Shown here: positions 11,991 to 21,213 of the stretch, piece after piece
How the letters are laid out: each line of letters opens with the position of its first letter
Numbering within the stretch: the first letter of the stretch is position 1
NCBI RefSeq assembly: GCF_017562075.2
Contig: NW_024427631.1
Span: 1 to 64,000, forward strand
DNA from: Anopheles merus
Lineage: Eukaryota; Arthropoda; Insecta; Diptera; Culicidae
Length of the DNA: 64,000 nucleotides
Direction of reading: 5' to 3'
Made by a program: the position numbers and the translations under genes
Notes under the pieces: model-generated
Database searches by the model: none
What the model was told of the DNA's origin: nothing
The model's input: only the letters and a program-made list of their open reading frames with translations

Positions 11991-13475
11991 GGGCAGCCAA
12001 ATCTAGCCAAGCCATCCATAAAATGCGGGGACGCGTGGAGCAGCTTTGCGCGTGATAGGACCGGCTGCATCACCGGCATTTGAGGCTCCCGGGGACCGGT
12101 CGGCACAGCTAATCTTCGAGCGCAGCCGCAGCGTTATCGACTATGCATGCAGCATACACGCCACTTACGTATCCTGCGTCAATCGCCAGGACAGCGACGG
12201 GCTAGAACATAACTTTCTATGCCATCCTTCAGGCAGCGACATGGCCGCGCAGCACCATCCACAACGATGATGCGTCTCCAAAAAAGGCGAGAGAAGGAGC
12301 AAGCCACACAACGCGAGCGAGCGATGCATGCGTCAGCCAAGCCGGGGCGGGTCGCTCCTCGCTTACAGCATCGAGCGAGAGGCGGGGGAGACGTTCATTT
12401 TTCTCTTCCGAACAGTAGACCCCGGTAATATGATTAAAAGGGTACCCCATGGTGGGTAAATCCTAACCTTCAATCCGGTAGGAGGGAGAGAGGAAGGGAG
12501 GGAGGGGTGGGAGAAGATTGGAGGGTTTGTACGTTCATCAAGAAAAAATAATGAAAAGACAATAGGTGTTCAATGATATCCCTCATTTTAATATTTGACT
12601 TTCCGTTGACTTTAACTAAGCGTTGGCTGGCTTAACATGTGCGGACAAGTGCATTGAATGATCTTTTATTTGAATTGTTTTTTTTTTGCACAAGCGCAAC
12701 TAACTGCACTAACAAATAACATAAAACCAGTACGAAGCATGCAATCAATCGATCCGGCAAATAGCTCGAACGGTAAATCGATTCCATCCACACGACAACT
12801 TGCGCGTTGATCAAATCCAGATTCGAACGACGGCGCTCTAGCCAACGCGCAATACATCAGCAGCCAAAAAAAACGGGAAGGAAAAAAACAATAACCCCAA
12901 GTCAAGCGCGCTCACACAAGGTCAAGCATTCGCCAATAACTGCTGGGAAAACGAAGGAGGTGGGGAAGGACGTCACTGAAATCGCGTATGATCTGGTAGA
13001 ACGGATAAAGAAGACAGCAGATAAGCGATATCACTCCCACCACCATCATATGAACAGCTGGTGTGATCGCAACTACCGACCAGGAAGGAGTAAGGGGGAG
13101 GGCAAGATTTTTTTTCTAGCCCCATCAAATTTATTTTTTGTGGCTGCTATTCGATACAACAACCCTGGGCAATCCGCCACAATTTTTGCCATAAAACCCG
13201 TCAAAAAAAATTCGCTTGGTCGAGTAACCTCTTAAACCGGACGAAATCTTCAATTTTGCGGCTAGGGTTATCGCTCACTGAACTGTCAAAATATGACCCA
13301 AGCAGCAAATTCTCCTGAACAAAACATGTATGATACATTCAAATCCAAACACAATTCAATAGTTTGTATCACATATTATAACAATTTTCTGTATCAGTCA
13401 ATTCACGTATGCATAATATACGACATAAACATTTAAGACGGAATAATCTCATGAATTTTATGTTCTTAATTTCAG
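11991..13475. other. Unassigned dpr intron sequence
   Basis: Open frames at 12046-12270 and 12807-13235 carry no motif that I recognise. The second is Lys/His-rich and starts and stops arbitrarily. There are purine-rich tracts near 12481-12530. Confidence 0.35.
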
Positions 13476-13612
13476 TGTTAAGACCAATTTAACGGATATT
13501 GGAGCCAATTCGACACTTTTTGTAGCTAAAGTTAAGCGACAGGACTCTGGCACCTATATGTGTTCCATTGGACCGAACCAACATTATTCTATTTCAGTGC
13601 ATGTGCTCAACG
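13476..13612 (+). CDS. dpr: dpr family gene: second half of Ig domain 2 (internal exon)
   Basis: This exon begins after TTCTTAATTTCAG and ends at a GTAAGT donor (13613). Its first base completes the serine codon left open by exon 6583-6760. The join reads RGGIS then VKTNLTDIGANSTLFVAKV, with no frame break. It supplies the DSGTYMC box with the second Ig cysteine and the diagnostic Dpr ending VHVLNG, whose glycine codon is split one base before the donor. The next exon must therefore begin with two bases completing GGN. The family match rests on the order RGG(I/V)SVKT, D(S/T)G.Y.C, V.HVLNG. No stop or frameshift is seen across both exons, so the gene looks functional. Confidence 0.88.
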
Positions 13613-13858
13613 GTAAGTATTCACTGGATTATTCTTTACATATCTTACCATTGCGGAGGATTTACTTCCTTCACAGACATTGGACCCTACCCAAGCGATT
13701 GAAAACGCTGAAAAGTAGCGAGAAGAGTAGCTCGTGAAGTAGCTTCTACTTCCCGTGCTACTTTGGTTGCTTAGAGTCAGAAAAATGTAGAACACATGGG
13801 TTCCAGGAAAGAGCAAAAAAAAGAGTTCTTCAGTGTACACACACGCGACGACTAAGGC

Positions 13859-14016
13859 GGCGCTCTAGCAGCAATCGAACACGACATCCGACACGAACAA
13901 ACCCATATAATCTAAAGGAGGTGCACTATCAGACACAAACAAACAAACAAGACAAACATGTCAAATCCCATACATTTTTCATGTTCGATATCGTGTTCGA
14001 TTGGTGCTAGAGCGCC
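13859..14016. mobile_element. Short inverted-repeat element (MITE)
   Basis: The left arm GGCGCTCTAGCAGCAATCGA and the right arm (inverse) GGCGCTCTAGCACCAATCGA continue through CACGA(C/T)ATC, about 30 bp with about two mismatches. The core is about 100 bp and A-rich, with four CAAA repeats. No TSD is clear. Confidence 0.75.
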
Positions 14017-14439
14017 GGCTAACGCTCACGCTTACGTTCTGTTCTACGTTCCCCTTCTTCGAATTTAAGATCAGCATTTCCATCGACGGCGTGTGTGTCG
14101 TCGATGTGACGATGTGTGTCGTCGCGTGTGTGTTGTCGATTTGGTCAGAAAAAACTTTTTCTTTACACCAAATCTGTGACTTGGAATGTCGGTGTTCCGA
14201 TTAGACCAGCGGTCGGCAAACTTTTGAGGTAAAGGGCCAAATTAAGTGAATGATCAAGTGCCGCGGGCCAGGAGAATGCGGTTTTTTTATCATTGTGCTT
14301 AAATTATTACAATTTAAACTTACAACGTTGTTTTTCTGTAATTATATCATCTAAGCATGGTTCAAAATTGATGATACCTGCTGTTAAATATTAAAATAAA
14401 TATTCACGGTCAATCCGATGGCACATTAGTGTTTTACAA

Positions 14440-14585
14440 TGTGGTGGATTGCTTATAGCAATGTCTTAGTTGTAATCAAGTAGCCATTGGTTACAGCAAC
14501 CGTGGTTACACTGAATATCGAATAAATGTAGTTAGTCTTAGTTCACTCTTAGAACGGTTTACATCGTCTTTCAATCGCTCCTACA
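14440..14585 (+). repeat. 5' LTR of gypsy element
   Basis: TGTGGTGGATTG to CGCTCCTACA, 146 bp, TG...CA. An AATAAA signal occurs at 14520-14525. Confidence 0.95.
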
Positions 14586-14586
14586 T

Positions 14587-14604
14587 TGGTGACCCCGACG
14601 TGAT
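14587..14604 (+). promoter_or_regulatory. Primer binding site
   Basis: TGGTGACCCCGACGTGAT starts one base after the 5' LTR. From memory it is the complement of the 3' end of eukaryotic tRNA-Trp plus CCA, 18 of 18 bases. Confidence 0.75.
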
Positions 14605-14651
14605 CTCCGGATTGTTATTAGTTCTCCTAATTTGAAAATTTGTGAACGAAC

Positions 14652-15407
14652 ATGTCTACCGAAAACGTTACTAACGAAGAAACTTCCCCTGCTACTGCAG
14701 CCGTTTCGGTTAAACTTCCGGAATTCTGGAAGAACGATCCATCGTTGTGGTATTCGCAAGCTGAAATTCAGTTTTTGTTGGCCGGCGTTCATAAGGATGA
14801 AACAAAATTTTATCATATTGTCGCTAAACTCGAACAATCCGTGCTTTGTCATATCGCCGATTATGTAAAACAGCCTCCTGCGACAGGAAAATATGAAGCC
14901 GTTAAGCAGCGCCTCATCTCTCGATTCGAGCTCACGGAACAAGCCAAAATGGATCAGCTACTTGGATCGTACGATTTTGGAGACCTTCGTCCTACGCATC
15001 TTTTAACGAAGATGCAGGAACTTGCTGCCGGATTGAATGTGAATGATTCCTTGTTAAAAAGACTATTTCTGCAAAAACTTCCAGCTAATATACGTGCAAT
15101 ACTTAGCATCCACGATGGAAGTCTTTCGAAGCTGGCGGAGATGGCAGATAAAATGATAGAAATGGCTCCTCAAACATCAGTTATCCATGCTTCTGTGCAA
15201 AAAGAAACGACGGAAAATTTAGCAGAAGAAGTTGCTGCCATGAAAGTAGAGCTACGCCAAATGAAAGCACGGCAACCTGAGCGCGGTCGATTGCGTTCCA
15301 CTTCTCAAAATCGTACCAATGAAAACATCTGTTGGTATCACCGGAAGTATGGAAATCGAGCTACGCGATGTCGAAGCCCTTGTCAGTATCATCAGTCAAA
15401 AAACTAG
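14652..15407 (+). CDS. gag: Gag of gypsy element
   Basis: 251-residue capsid/nucleocapsid protein. The ATG at 14652 is the first in the internal region. The residues 20-90 region, with KLPEFWKNDPSLWYSQAE, is the capsid N-terminus typical of arthropod Ty3/gypsy elements of this type. Residues 95-190 contain the conserved LISRFELTEQAKMDQLL and LFLQKLPANIRAIL stretches. The C-terminus has the variant cysteine motif CWYHRKYGNRATRCRSPC in place of a CCHC knuckle. Gag and pol overlap by 76 bases, with pol in the -1 frame, so pol is probably made by -1 frameshifting. It is intact, with no stops. Confidence 0.88.
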   Translation: MSTENVTNEETSPATAAVSVKLPEFWKNDPSLWYSQAEIQFLLAGVHKDETKFYHIVAKLEQSVLCHIADYVKQPPATGKYEAVKQRLISRFELTEQAKMDQLLGSYDFGDLRPTHLLTKMQELAAGLNVNDSLLKRLFLQKLPANIRAILSIHDGSLSKLAEMADKMIEMAPQTSVIHASVQKETTENLAEEVAAMKVELRQMKARQPERGRLRSTSQNRTNENICWYHRKYGNRATRCRSPCQYHQSKN

Positions 15408-17755
15408 ATTTCCGCCCATCCGAAATCGGCGAGGTGGGCGGATTAAGAATTAGTCGCCGTCTGCAAATCTTCGACAAATCTTCTAGTATTCGGTTCTTAA
15501 TCGACACGGGATCGGATGTATCGATAATACCTGCATCCAAGATAGAGAAGACTCGAGAACCATCGCCGTTTTTACTCCATGCAGCAAACGGAACGAAAAT
15601 ACGAACGTATGGGAGCAAGTTTGTTTCAGTGGATCTCGGACTACGCCGAAAGTTTTCGTGGAATTTTTTGCAAGCCGACGTTACTTCTGCAATTATTGGT
15701 GCCGATTTCCTCGCGCATTTTGGTCTTCTTGTAGATCTTGGAAACAGAAGACTTATTGATGGTGGTACGAAATTACACACTGTTTGTGGATTATCGAAAT
15801 CTTCGGTTTACGGTGTAACAACTATAGCAAAAGATCATCCTTTTCGAGACTTGCTGGTCGAATTTCGAGAAATCACCGCCCCGCCGACAATGCGCACTGA
15901 GGTAAGACATAATGTAACCCATCATATTCAAACCACTGGACCTCCAGTTGCTTCCAAACCTCGTAGAATGCCGCCAGACAAACTCCAAGCCGCTAAAAAA
16001 GAATTTGAGACCATGATGGAGCTCGGGATTTGTCGCCCTTCCAAAAGCAGTTGGGCAAGTCCACTTCATTGCGTACCGAAAAAGAATGGTCAATGGCGCT
16101 TTGTCGGAGATTACAGGAGTTTAAACCGGATGACTGTGCCAGATCGTTATCCTGTGCCACATATTCACGATTTGCTAAACAATTTCTTAGGTAAGAATTG
16201 TTTTACCACTCTAGATTTGGTACGAGCATATCATTTTGTTCCGGTCGAGGAATGCGACGTTCCAAAGACTGCTGTAATCACTCCGTTCGGGCTCTTTGAA
16301 TTTACCAAGATGCAATTTGGATTATGCAACGCGAGCCAGACATTTCAGCGCTTTATGCATCATGTCACGTATGCTCTGAATTCTAATTCAAATCATCTTC
16401 CTCATGAAGAACGATATTTGCAGTACATTTCGAGTTTCACAAAAGATATTCGGCACATTAGTGGCAAAGACAATTCTGCTGCAGACGCATTATCCAGAGT
16501 CAACACCATCTCAGCTCCTTCAACAGTGGATTTTGAATTATTATCGAAAGCGCAGCATGACGATCCAGAACTACAGAAGCTACTTGCTGATCGAACTACA
16601 TCAATGAACTTGCAGTTAAGATCATCTGTTTCAACTAATCAATTGCTGTATTGTGATGTGTCGGATAATGTACATGTCAGACCGTATGTACCAGAGAAGT
16701 TACGGTTAGAAGTTCTTCGCAACATCCATTGCCTTTCTCATCCCGGTGTTCGAGCAACGAGAAAAATGGTTGCGCGAAGGTTTGTTTGGCCCTCAATGAA
16801 TCGAGACGTCGCCCGCTTCGTTAGATCTTGTATTGATTGTCAACGATCGAAAATCCATCGGCATACATCTGCGGCGCTCAACGAATTCGAGCTTCCAAAA
16901 AGTCGTTTCCGCCATGTTCATATCGATTTGGTTGGACCACTTCCGACGTCGAACGGAAAGCGGTATTTATTAACGATGATCGACCGGTTTAGTCGTTGGC
17001 CGGAAGCAGTTCCTTTGCCAGATATACTAGCAGAAACAGTCGCTAAAGCATTTTGCGAATGTTGGATTTCTCGGTTTGGTGTTCCAGAAACAATCACGAC
17101 CGATCAAGGACGACAATTTGAATCCGAATTGTTCACGGAATTGACGCGGCTTCTTGGGGCTCTCCGTATTCGTACTACAGCGTATCATCCCGAAGCTAAC
17201 GGTCTTATCGAGCGTTTTCATCGAACGTTAAAAACTTCGCTCACTTGTGTCGATTCGAAACGTTGGTGCGATAAACTGCCGTTGGTCCTGCTCGGTTTGC
17301 GAACTGTTATCAGGGAAGATATCGATTGTTCTGTTGCCGAGATGACATACGGACAGCCACTACGAATTCCTGGCGATTTTTTGGAACCCTCGAAGACGGA
17401 AATATGTCGCTCAGAGTTTGCCAAACTGCTTTGCCGGACCATGCAACAAATTGGACCAATCAGAAACTCGCATCATGACAAACGATCGGTATTTGTTCCG
17501 AAGGATTTGCAAAGTTGCAAAAGCGTTTTTGTTCGAATCGATTCAGTCAAGCGGCCTCTTACACACCCATACGAGGGACCTTTTCAAATAATCGAAAGGC
17601 ATGAAAAGTATATGGACTTAAATATGAACGGTGAGAAACGAAGGATTTCGATTGATCGTATTAAACCAGCATATATTTGCGAAAAGGATTCGAATGAAGA
17701 TAACGAAAGAACAAAAGTTACGCCATCCGGTCACCGTGTTCGGTTCTTGGCGTAA
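15332..17755 (+). CDS. pol: Pol of gypsy element with in-frame RT/RNase H deletion
   Basis: Open frame of about 807 codons in -1 frame to gag. Order of domains: aspartic protease (FLIDTGSDVS, residues about 54-63); the fingers and part of the palm of reverse transcriptase (VPKKNGQWRFVGDYRSLNR about 248-266, TTLDLVRAYH, PFGLFEFTKMQFGLCNASQTF about 315-337); then at residue about 345 (base about 16365) an abrupt jump to the C-terminal end of RNase H (DIRHISGKDNSAADALSRV). The catalytic Y-x-D-D box, RT thumb and the RNase H acidic residues are missing, roughly 300 residues by family length. Integrase is complete: HHCC finger (about 466-506) and the D, D, E residues in HIDLVGP, TTDQGRQF and GLIERFHRT. 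The frame is still open across the junction. The element can only have moved using another copy's RT, unless the deletion occurred after insertion. Confidence 0.9.
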   Translation: MVSPEVWKSSYAMSKPLSVSSVKKLDFRPSEIGEVGGLRISRRLQIFDKSSSIRFLIDTGSDVSIIPASKIEKTREPSPFLLHAANGTKIRTYGSKFVSVDLGLRRKFSWNFLQADVTSAIIGADFLAHFGLLVDLGNRRLIDGGTKLHTVCGLSKSSVYGVTTIAKDHPFRDLLVEFREITAPPTMRTEVRHNVTHHIQTTGPPVASKPRRMPPDKLQAAKKEFETMMELGICRPSKSSWASPLHCVPKKNGQWRFVGDYRSLNRMTVPDRYPVPHIHDLLNNFLGKNCFTTLDLVRAYHFVPVEECDVPKTAVITPFGLFEFTKMQFGLCNASQTFQRFMHHVTYALNSNSNHLPHEERYLQYISSFTKDIRHISGKDNSAADALSRVNTISAPSTVDFELLSKAQHDDPELQKLLADRTTSMNLQLRSSVSTNQLLYCDVSDNVHVRPYVPEKLRLEVLRNIHCLSHPGVRATRKMVARRFVWPSMNRDVARFVRSCIDCQRSKIHRHTSAALNEFELPKSRFRHVHIDLVGPLPTSNGKRYLLTMIDRFSRWPEAVPLPDILAETVAKAFCECWISRFGVPETITTDQGRQFESELFTELTRLLGALRIRTTAYHPEANGLIERFHRTLKTSLTCVDSKRWCDKLPLVLLGLRTVIREDIDCSVAEMTYGQPLRIPGDFLEPSKTEICRSEFAKLLCRTMQQIGPIRNSHHDKRSVFVPKDLQSCKSVFVRIDSVKRPLTHPYEGPFQIIERHEKYMDLNMNGEKRRISIDRIKPAYICEKDSNEDNERTKVTPSGHRVRFLA

Positions 17756-17757
17756 CT

Positions 17758-17765
17758 GAGGGGGA
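17758..17765 (+). promoter_or_regulatory. Polypurine tract of gypsy element
   Basis: GAGGGGGA lies three bases before the 3' LTR, in the usual place for plus-strand priming. Confidence 0.75.
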
Positions 17766-17768
17766 CTC

Positions 17769-17914
17769 TGTGGTGGATTGCTTATAGCAATGTCTTAGTT
17801 GTAATCAAGTAGCCATTGGTTACAGCAACCGTGGTTACACTGAATATCGAATAAATGTAGTTAGTCTTAGTTCACTCTTAGAACGGTTTACATCGTCTTT
17901 CAATCGCTCCTACA
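17769..17914 (+). repeat. 3' LTR of gypsy element
   Basis: 146 bp. No difference from the 5' LTR was found on reading both. Confidence 0.95.
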
Positions 17915-18219
17915 ACAACAATCCCGATAGAGGACGCTATCGAAGTGGAGTCGTGTGGACAACTGCTGATAACGATCGGGCCAAGTCGTCCCGATTGCAC
18001 GAAAATTTCCGATTGCGGGACAGGTTACGATCGTGAGCCATTCTTTCACGTATCCCCGAGCCAAGCGACTGAATTTTTAGCCTCAAACAATAAATTAACG
18101 TTGCTTAAAAACCGCTTGTTTTACATATTTCGGGTGAAAGAAAGAATCCTGTTGATAACGTCTCAACATTCTAAAAATTCATTCGTTTTCTAATATTTAA
18201 TTCTCTCAACAAAGTTTCC

Positions 18220-18456
18220 TTTAATTTTACCCGTTGCCGGCAAATAAATATTCCTGAGGTAAATCGGAATCGCCGTGCTGAAGTGAAGAACAGGCAAATT
18301 AGTGTGCGAGGAATTAGTTTACAGAATTACGCGTGTATTTAACACAAGTTCCACGGATTAAGTTAAGTTTATTGTGTTGACTCTTTGCGCATCTCACCCG
18401 TTGTCAGCGATATAAAGTTCCTGAGGAAAGTCAGAACGTAGCTGTGCTGAAGTGAA
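18220..18456 (+). repeat. Diverged internal duplication in the TRIM-like element
   Basis: A block of about 58 bp (CCCGTTGCCGGCAAATAAA, TTCCTGAGG, GTGCTGAAGTGAA) at about 18220-18285 recurs diverged at about 18399-18456 (CCCGTTGTCAGCGATATAAA, TTCCTGAGG, GTGCTGAAGTGAA). Confidence 0.7.
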
Positions 18457-18538
18457 CTTGCAGCAGGAAAGGTGACCCATAGACAGACCTAATTCGTAGT
18501 GCGTACATAGTCTATGCGGAATTATTGTGTTTCGCCAA

Positions 18539-19042
18539 ATGAATGTGATATATTTTGTTTTATTGTTCGTGTTATTAAAGATGCTTCGCATAATCATTGG
18601 TAGTAAGTTAGCGAGAAATGAATCGCCATTTCTAATACGAGAACAAAGAGGTCAAGCAGTGCACAGCAACCAGTCAGGGGAGAACAACCCGTCAGTGCAA
18701 AGAAACATATACGGACGTAGTGGTGTTAGAACAAAAACCAAGTATAGCTCAGGCATTTACCTTAATAGTCCAAAATTAAGTACGGCCGTAAACAAAACAC
18801 AACAACTGCCAACATCGAATTGTACCAATGGGAGTATTTGCGTGGCTCACAAACACTGGGGGTCAGTGTTAAATATTAAAATAAATATTCACGGTCAATC
18901 CGATGGCACATTAGTGTTTTACAACAATCCCGATAGAGGACGCTATCGAAGTGGAGTCGTGTGGACAACTGCTGATAACGATCGGGCCAAGTCGTCCCGA
19001 TTGCACGAAAATTTCCGATTGCGGGACAGGTTACGATCGTGA
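18539..19042 (+). CDS. ORF of unknown function running from TRIM internal region into the 3' LTR
   Basis: Open frame of 168 codons from the ATG at 18539. It begins with a hydrophobic segment (IYFVLLFVLLKMLRIII) that could be a signal or anchor, followed by a polar Asn/Ser/Arg-rich stretch. It crosses into the LTR at 18867 and stops at 19040. No family match was recognised, and the part inside the LTR is shared with LTR sequence at 17945-18035. It may be a remnant of an ancestral 3' ORF or chance. Confidence 0.3.
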   Translation: MNVIYFVLLFVLLKMLRIIIGSKLARNESPFLIREQRGQAVHSNQSGENNPSVQRNIYGRSGVRTKTKYSSGIYLNSPKLSTAVNKTQQLPTSNCTNGSICVAHKHWGSVLNIKINIHGQSDGTLVFYNNPDRGRYRSGVVWTTADNDRAKSSRLHENFRLRDRLRS

Positions 19043-19174
19043 GCCATTCTTTCACGTATCCCCGAGCCAAGCGACTGAATTTTTAGCCTCAAACAATAAA
19101 TTAACGTTGCTTAAAAACCGCTTGTTTTACATATTTCGGGTGAAAGAAAGAATCCTGTTGATAACGTCTCAACA
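18867..19174 (+). repeat. 3' LTR of TRIM-like element, intact
   Basis: 308 bp, TGTTAAATATT...GTCTCAACA. It is the uninterrupted counterpart of the split 5' LTR and so records the gypsy empty site. Confidence 0.9.
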
Positions 19175-20971
19175 CCTGCTTTAAAAACGAATTGTAATTG
19201 TAAAAACTAAAAATGTGATTAGTCAAAAAATAACAAAAAAAGGATCAATATCGCTTCTTGAAGACCCCATCCTTTCACGCTGCAAAAAATATTGCGGATA
19301 TTCCGGGGATGATACAAAAGTCGTAACGGCTAAACAAATATCGAAGCAAAGGTGGAGTCAGTAATTCTTAAAATGCTTTATGGACAAGTCATGCCATGTC
19401 AGATAGATTGATAACTGATTCCTTATGATAAAGCACTTTGACAATCGTTGAACTCATAAACAGCAACAGTGTGGAATCGTCGTTCTCGTTAAAACAACGG
19501 GGGTTTTAAATGTTCGCTTTTGCTTTCAAATACGATCGAAAATATCGCTCAAATAGTTTGAAGCGAAATCAACTGATTTGTGTGAAATTGAGAAGAACGA
19601 ATAAAACAACATAAAAAATTTATTGCGTGAAAATGTATGGAGCTATTTTACTATATTTAAAACATTGTATTTGACAAATTTAAGGGGTTATCAAGGGGTT
19701 ATCTTAACCGCTTTAACAAAATGTTATTTGCACTTTGAATTGTAGTATCCCATGAGACAATAGTAAACCTTTATCAGTCACCTCACCTTAACACCTCTAT
19801 CAATCGAACTCTAACCATGATGGCCAAAAAAGGGAACCAACCAACTTGGAAGCGTGCGCGATCAACGAATAACACCCCGTAGCGTCTTAAATTGACTTAG
19901 TACAGAAGTTTGTCGTCGCATAAGAACGTTACGGCGTTTTGGTCGCCAACATCTTGGCACTATTCGGCAACCATCAAAGCATCTTAAGAAAGCCCAGGTT
20001 CATTTTTGAGGTTCCAAAAGATGCAAAAAATGAAGACAGAGGGACAAGTGTCTACATTACTGCGTTATCTGGATCGGGAGATCGATGCAACCCGCTAAAC
20101 AGTGAAATAGTTCTTGAGAAACATGAATATATGTTTATATCAGGAAGCAAAAATCGCGTCCACTGGCTTCGCAGCGGCAAACAATGACGCCAAAACTCAC
20201 TGCTTTCATTTTGGGGTAATTTTGGCAGAATTTGGATAATACACCTGCAAACTGGTACAACATCCGTAACATGTGTTCCATTGAATTTTTCTGCACCAAC
20301 ATGATGGAAAAGCTTTTCTCTAAAAATTTGTCGAGAAAACTTAGGATCCCTTTTGTCGTGATATCCGCAACTGTCTTCGCCAATTTCAACATTCGTTTTT
20401 TTCATTTTCCTTTTTTTTATTATCTCTTTTTTTTACTGCTGTCTCGTGTTTCAGATGCTTTGTGCTTTATGACCGCTCTCGTCAACATTCGTCCAAAAAC
20501 TGATCGCTGTGTCGTTCTCTCTCTCCGTCGTCCCCAAAGCTCTCTCCGATTTTCGTTCGTCTCTCGTGGTCATCGCTCCAATTCGTTTCTCTCCCGCTCT
20601 CGTTTCTCTGCCGCTCTCGTTTCTCTGCACTTTGTGCTTCCTTTCTCTGGCTCCGTCTCTCGTCCTAGGTTGCTTATCATTTTGACACTTGCCTATACAT
20701 CGATCTTCTATATTTTTATTATTTCTTATTCTATTCTCTACACCTTTGTCCATCATGGTGAACATTCGGGATAACTGACGAAAGGCAACTCGCAAAGTCT
20801 GAGATAAATTTGTGCAAATACATTTACAACCTTTCAAATGATGTAAATGTAAAGAAATTGTCTCCCCTAGTTTTTTCTACAGCTAGCCGAAAAAAGGCAT
20901 TTTTTTACGTAAAAGTTGCGGGGATATTGATCTTGAGTTCAAACATACCGAACGACCTGTCATTCCATAGT

Positions 20972-21016
20972 CTTCTTCTTCTTTTGGCTCAACAACCGTT
21001 GTCGGTCAAGGCCTGC
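20972..21016 (-). repeat. Strongly 5'-truncated SINE200 inside the hAT element, with TSD
   Basis: Only 45 bp of SINE 3' end remain (CTTCTTCTTCTTTTGGCTCA, then ACAACCGTTGTCGGTCAAGG). The 11-bp duplication CATTCCATAGT flanks it at 20961-20971 and 21017-21027. Confidence 0.85.
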
Positions 21017-21213
21017 CATTCCATAGTACTTTAATTAAAGTTGAAAGAGTTCGTTGGCATAAAAAGCTATTCTAAAAGATATTTAGCAATTTGTATACGA
21101 ATAGTTTCTTCCCATTTTTCAAAATCAGTCAAAACCTTTCGCGGTCCGGATAGATTGTTGCGGCGGGCCGCATTTGGCCCGCGGGCCGGACTTTGCCGAC
21201 CGCTGGATTAGAC

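Larger units (their letters stand above)
6761..13475 (+). other. dpr intron, 6.7 kb
   Basis: It begins GTAAGC after exon 6583-6760 and ends TTCTTAATTTCAG before exon 13476-13612. It contains L copy 2, an inverted-repeat element relative, SINE fragments and unassigned sequence. No additional dpr exon was recognised inside. Confidence 0.75.
14440..17914 (+). mobile_element. Ty3/gypsy-type LTR retrotransposon with internal deletion
   Basis: The element is 3,475 bp with 146-bp LTRs that look identical base for base (14440-14585, 17769-17914), indicating a recent insertion. The duplication ACAA (14436-14439, 17915-17918) flanks it. It interrupts the 5' LTR of the TRIM-like element, and the empty site is preserved in that element's 3' LTR at 18921-18928. 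Gag and pol are open but pol lacks about 1 kb. Confidence 0.93.
14382..19174 (+). mobile_element. Non-autonomous LTR retrotransposon (TRIM-like), interrupted in its 5' LTR
   Basis: The LTRs are 308 bp (TGTTAAATATT to GTCTCAACA). The 3' LTR is whole (18867-19174). The 5' LTR is split by a gypsy element into 14382-14439 and 17919-18168 (58 + 250 = 308). A 5-bp duplication CCTGC flanks the element (14377-14381, 19175-19179). The internal region is only 698 bp (18169-18866), so the pre-insertion element was about 1.3 kb and cannot encode pol. A purine tract, ACTGGGGGTCAG, precedes the 3' LTR. The superfamily is undecided: a 5-bp TSD fits BEL, copia or gypsy. Confidence 0.88.
14207..21205. mobile_element. 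hAT DNA transposon (non-autonomous), host of nested elements
   Basis: The ends are CAGCGGTCGGCAAACTTTTG and the inverse TTTGCCGACCGCTG, a classic hAT terminal motif. They are flanked by the exact 8-bp duplication GATTAGAC (14199-14206 and 21206-21213). Removing the nested LTR insertion (14382-19179) leaves about 2.2 kb. I recognise no hAT transposase in that remainder. Frames at 19939-20187 and 20052-20405 show no BED finger or dimerisation domain. It is therefore probably a non-autonomous or gutted copy. GC-rich blocks (GGGCCGCATTTGGCCCGCGG) near the right end resemble sub-terminal repeats of this superfamily. Confidence 0.88.

Noticed and set aside
12807..13235. 142-residue Lys/His-rich frame inside the dpr intron
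   Set aside because: No recognisable domain, no splice or promoter context, and low-complexity start. Probably chance.
14571..14942. Minus-strand 123-residue frame over the start of gag
   Set aside because: Shadow of the gypsy gag coding sequence on the other strand.
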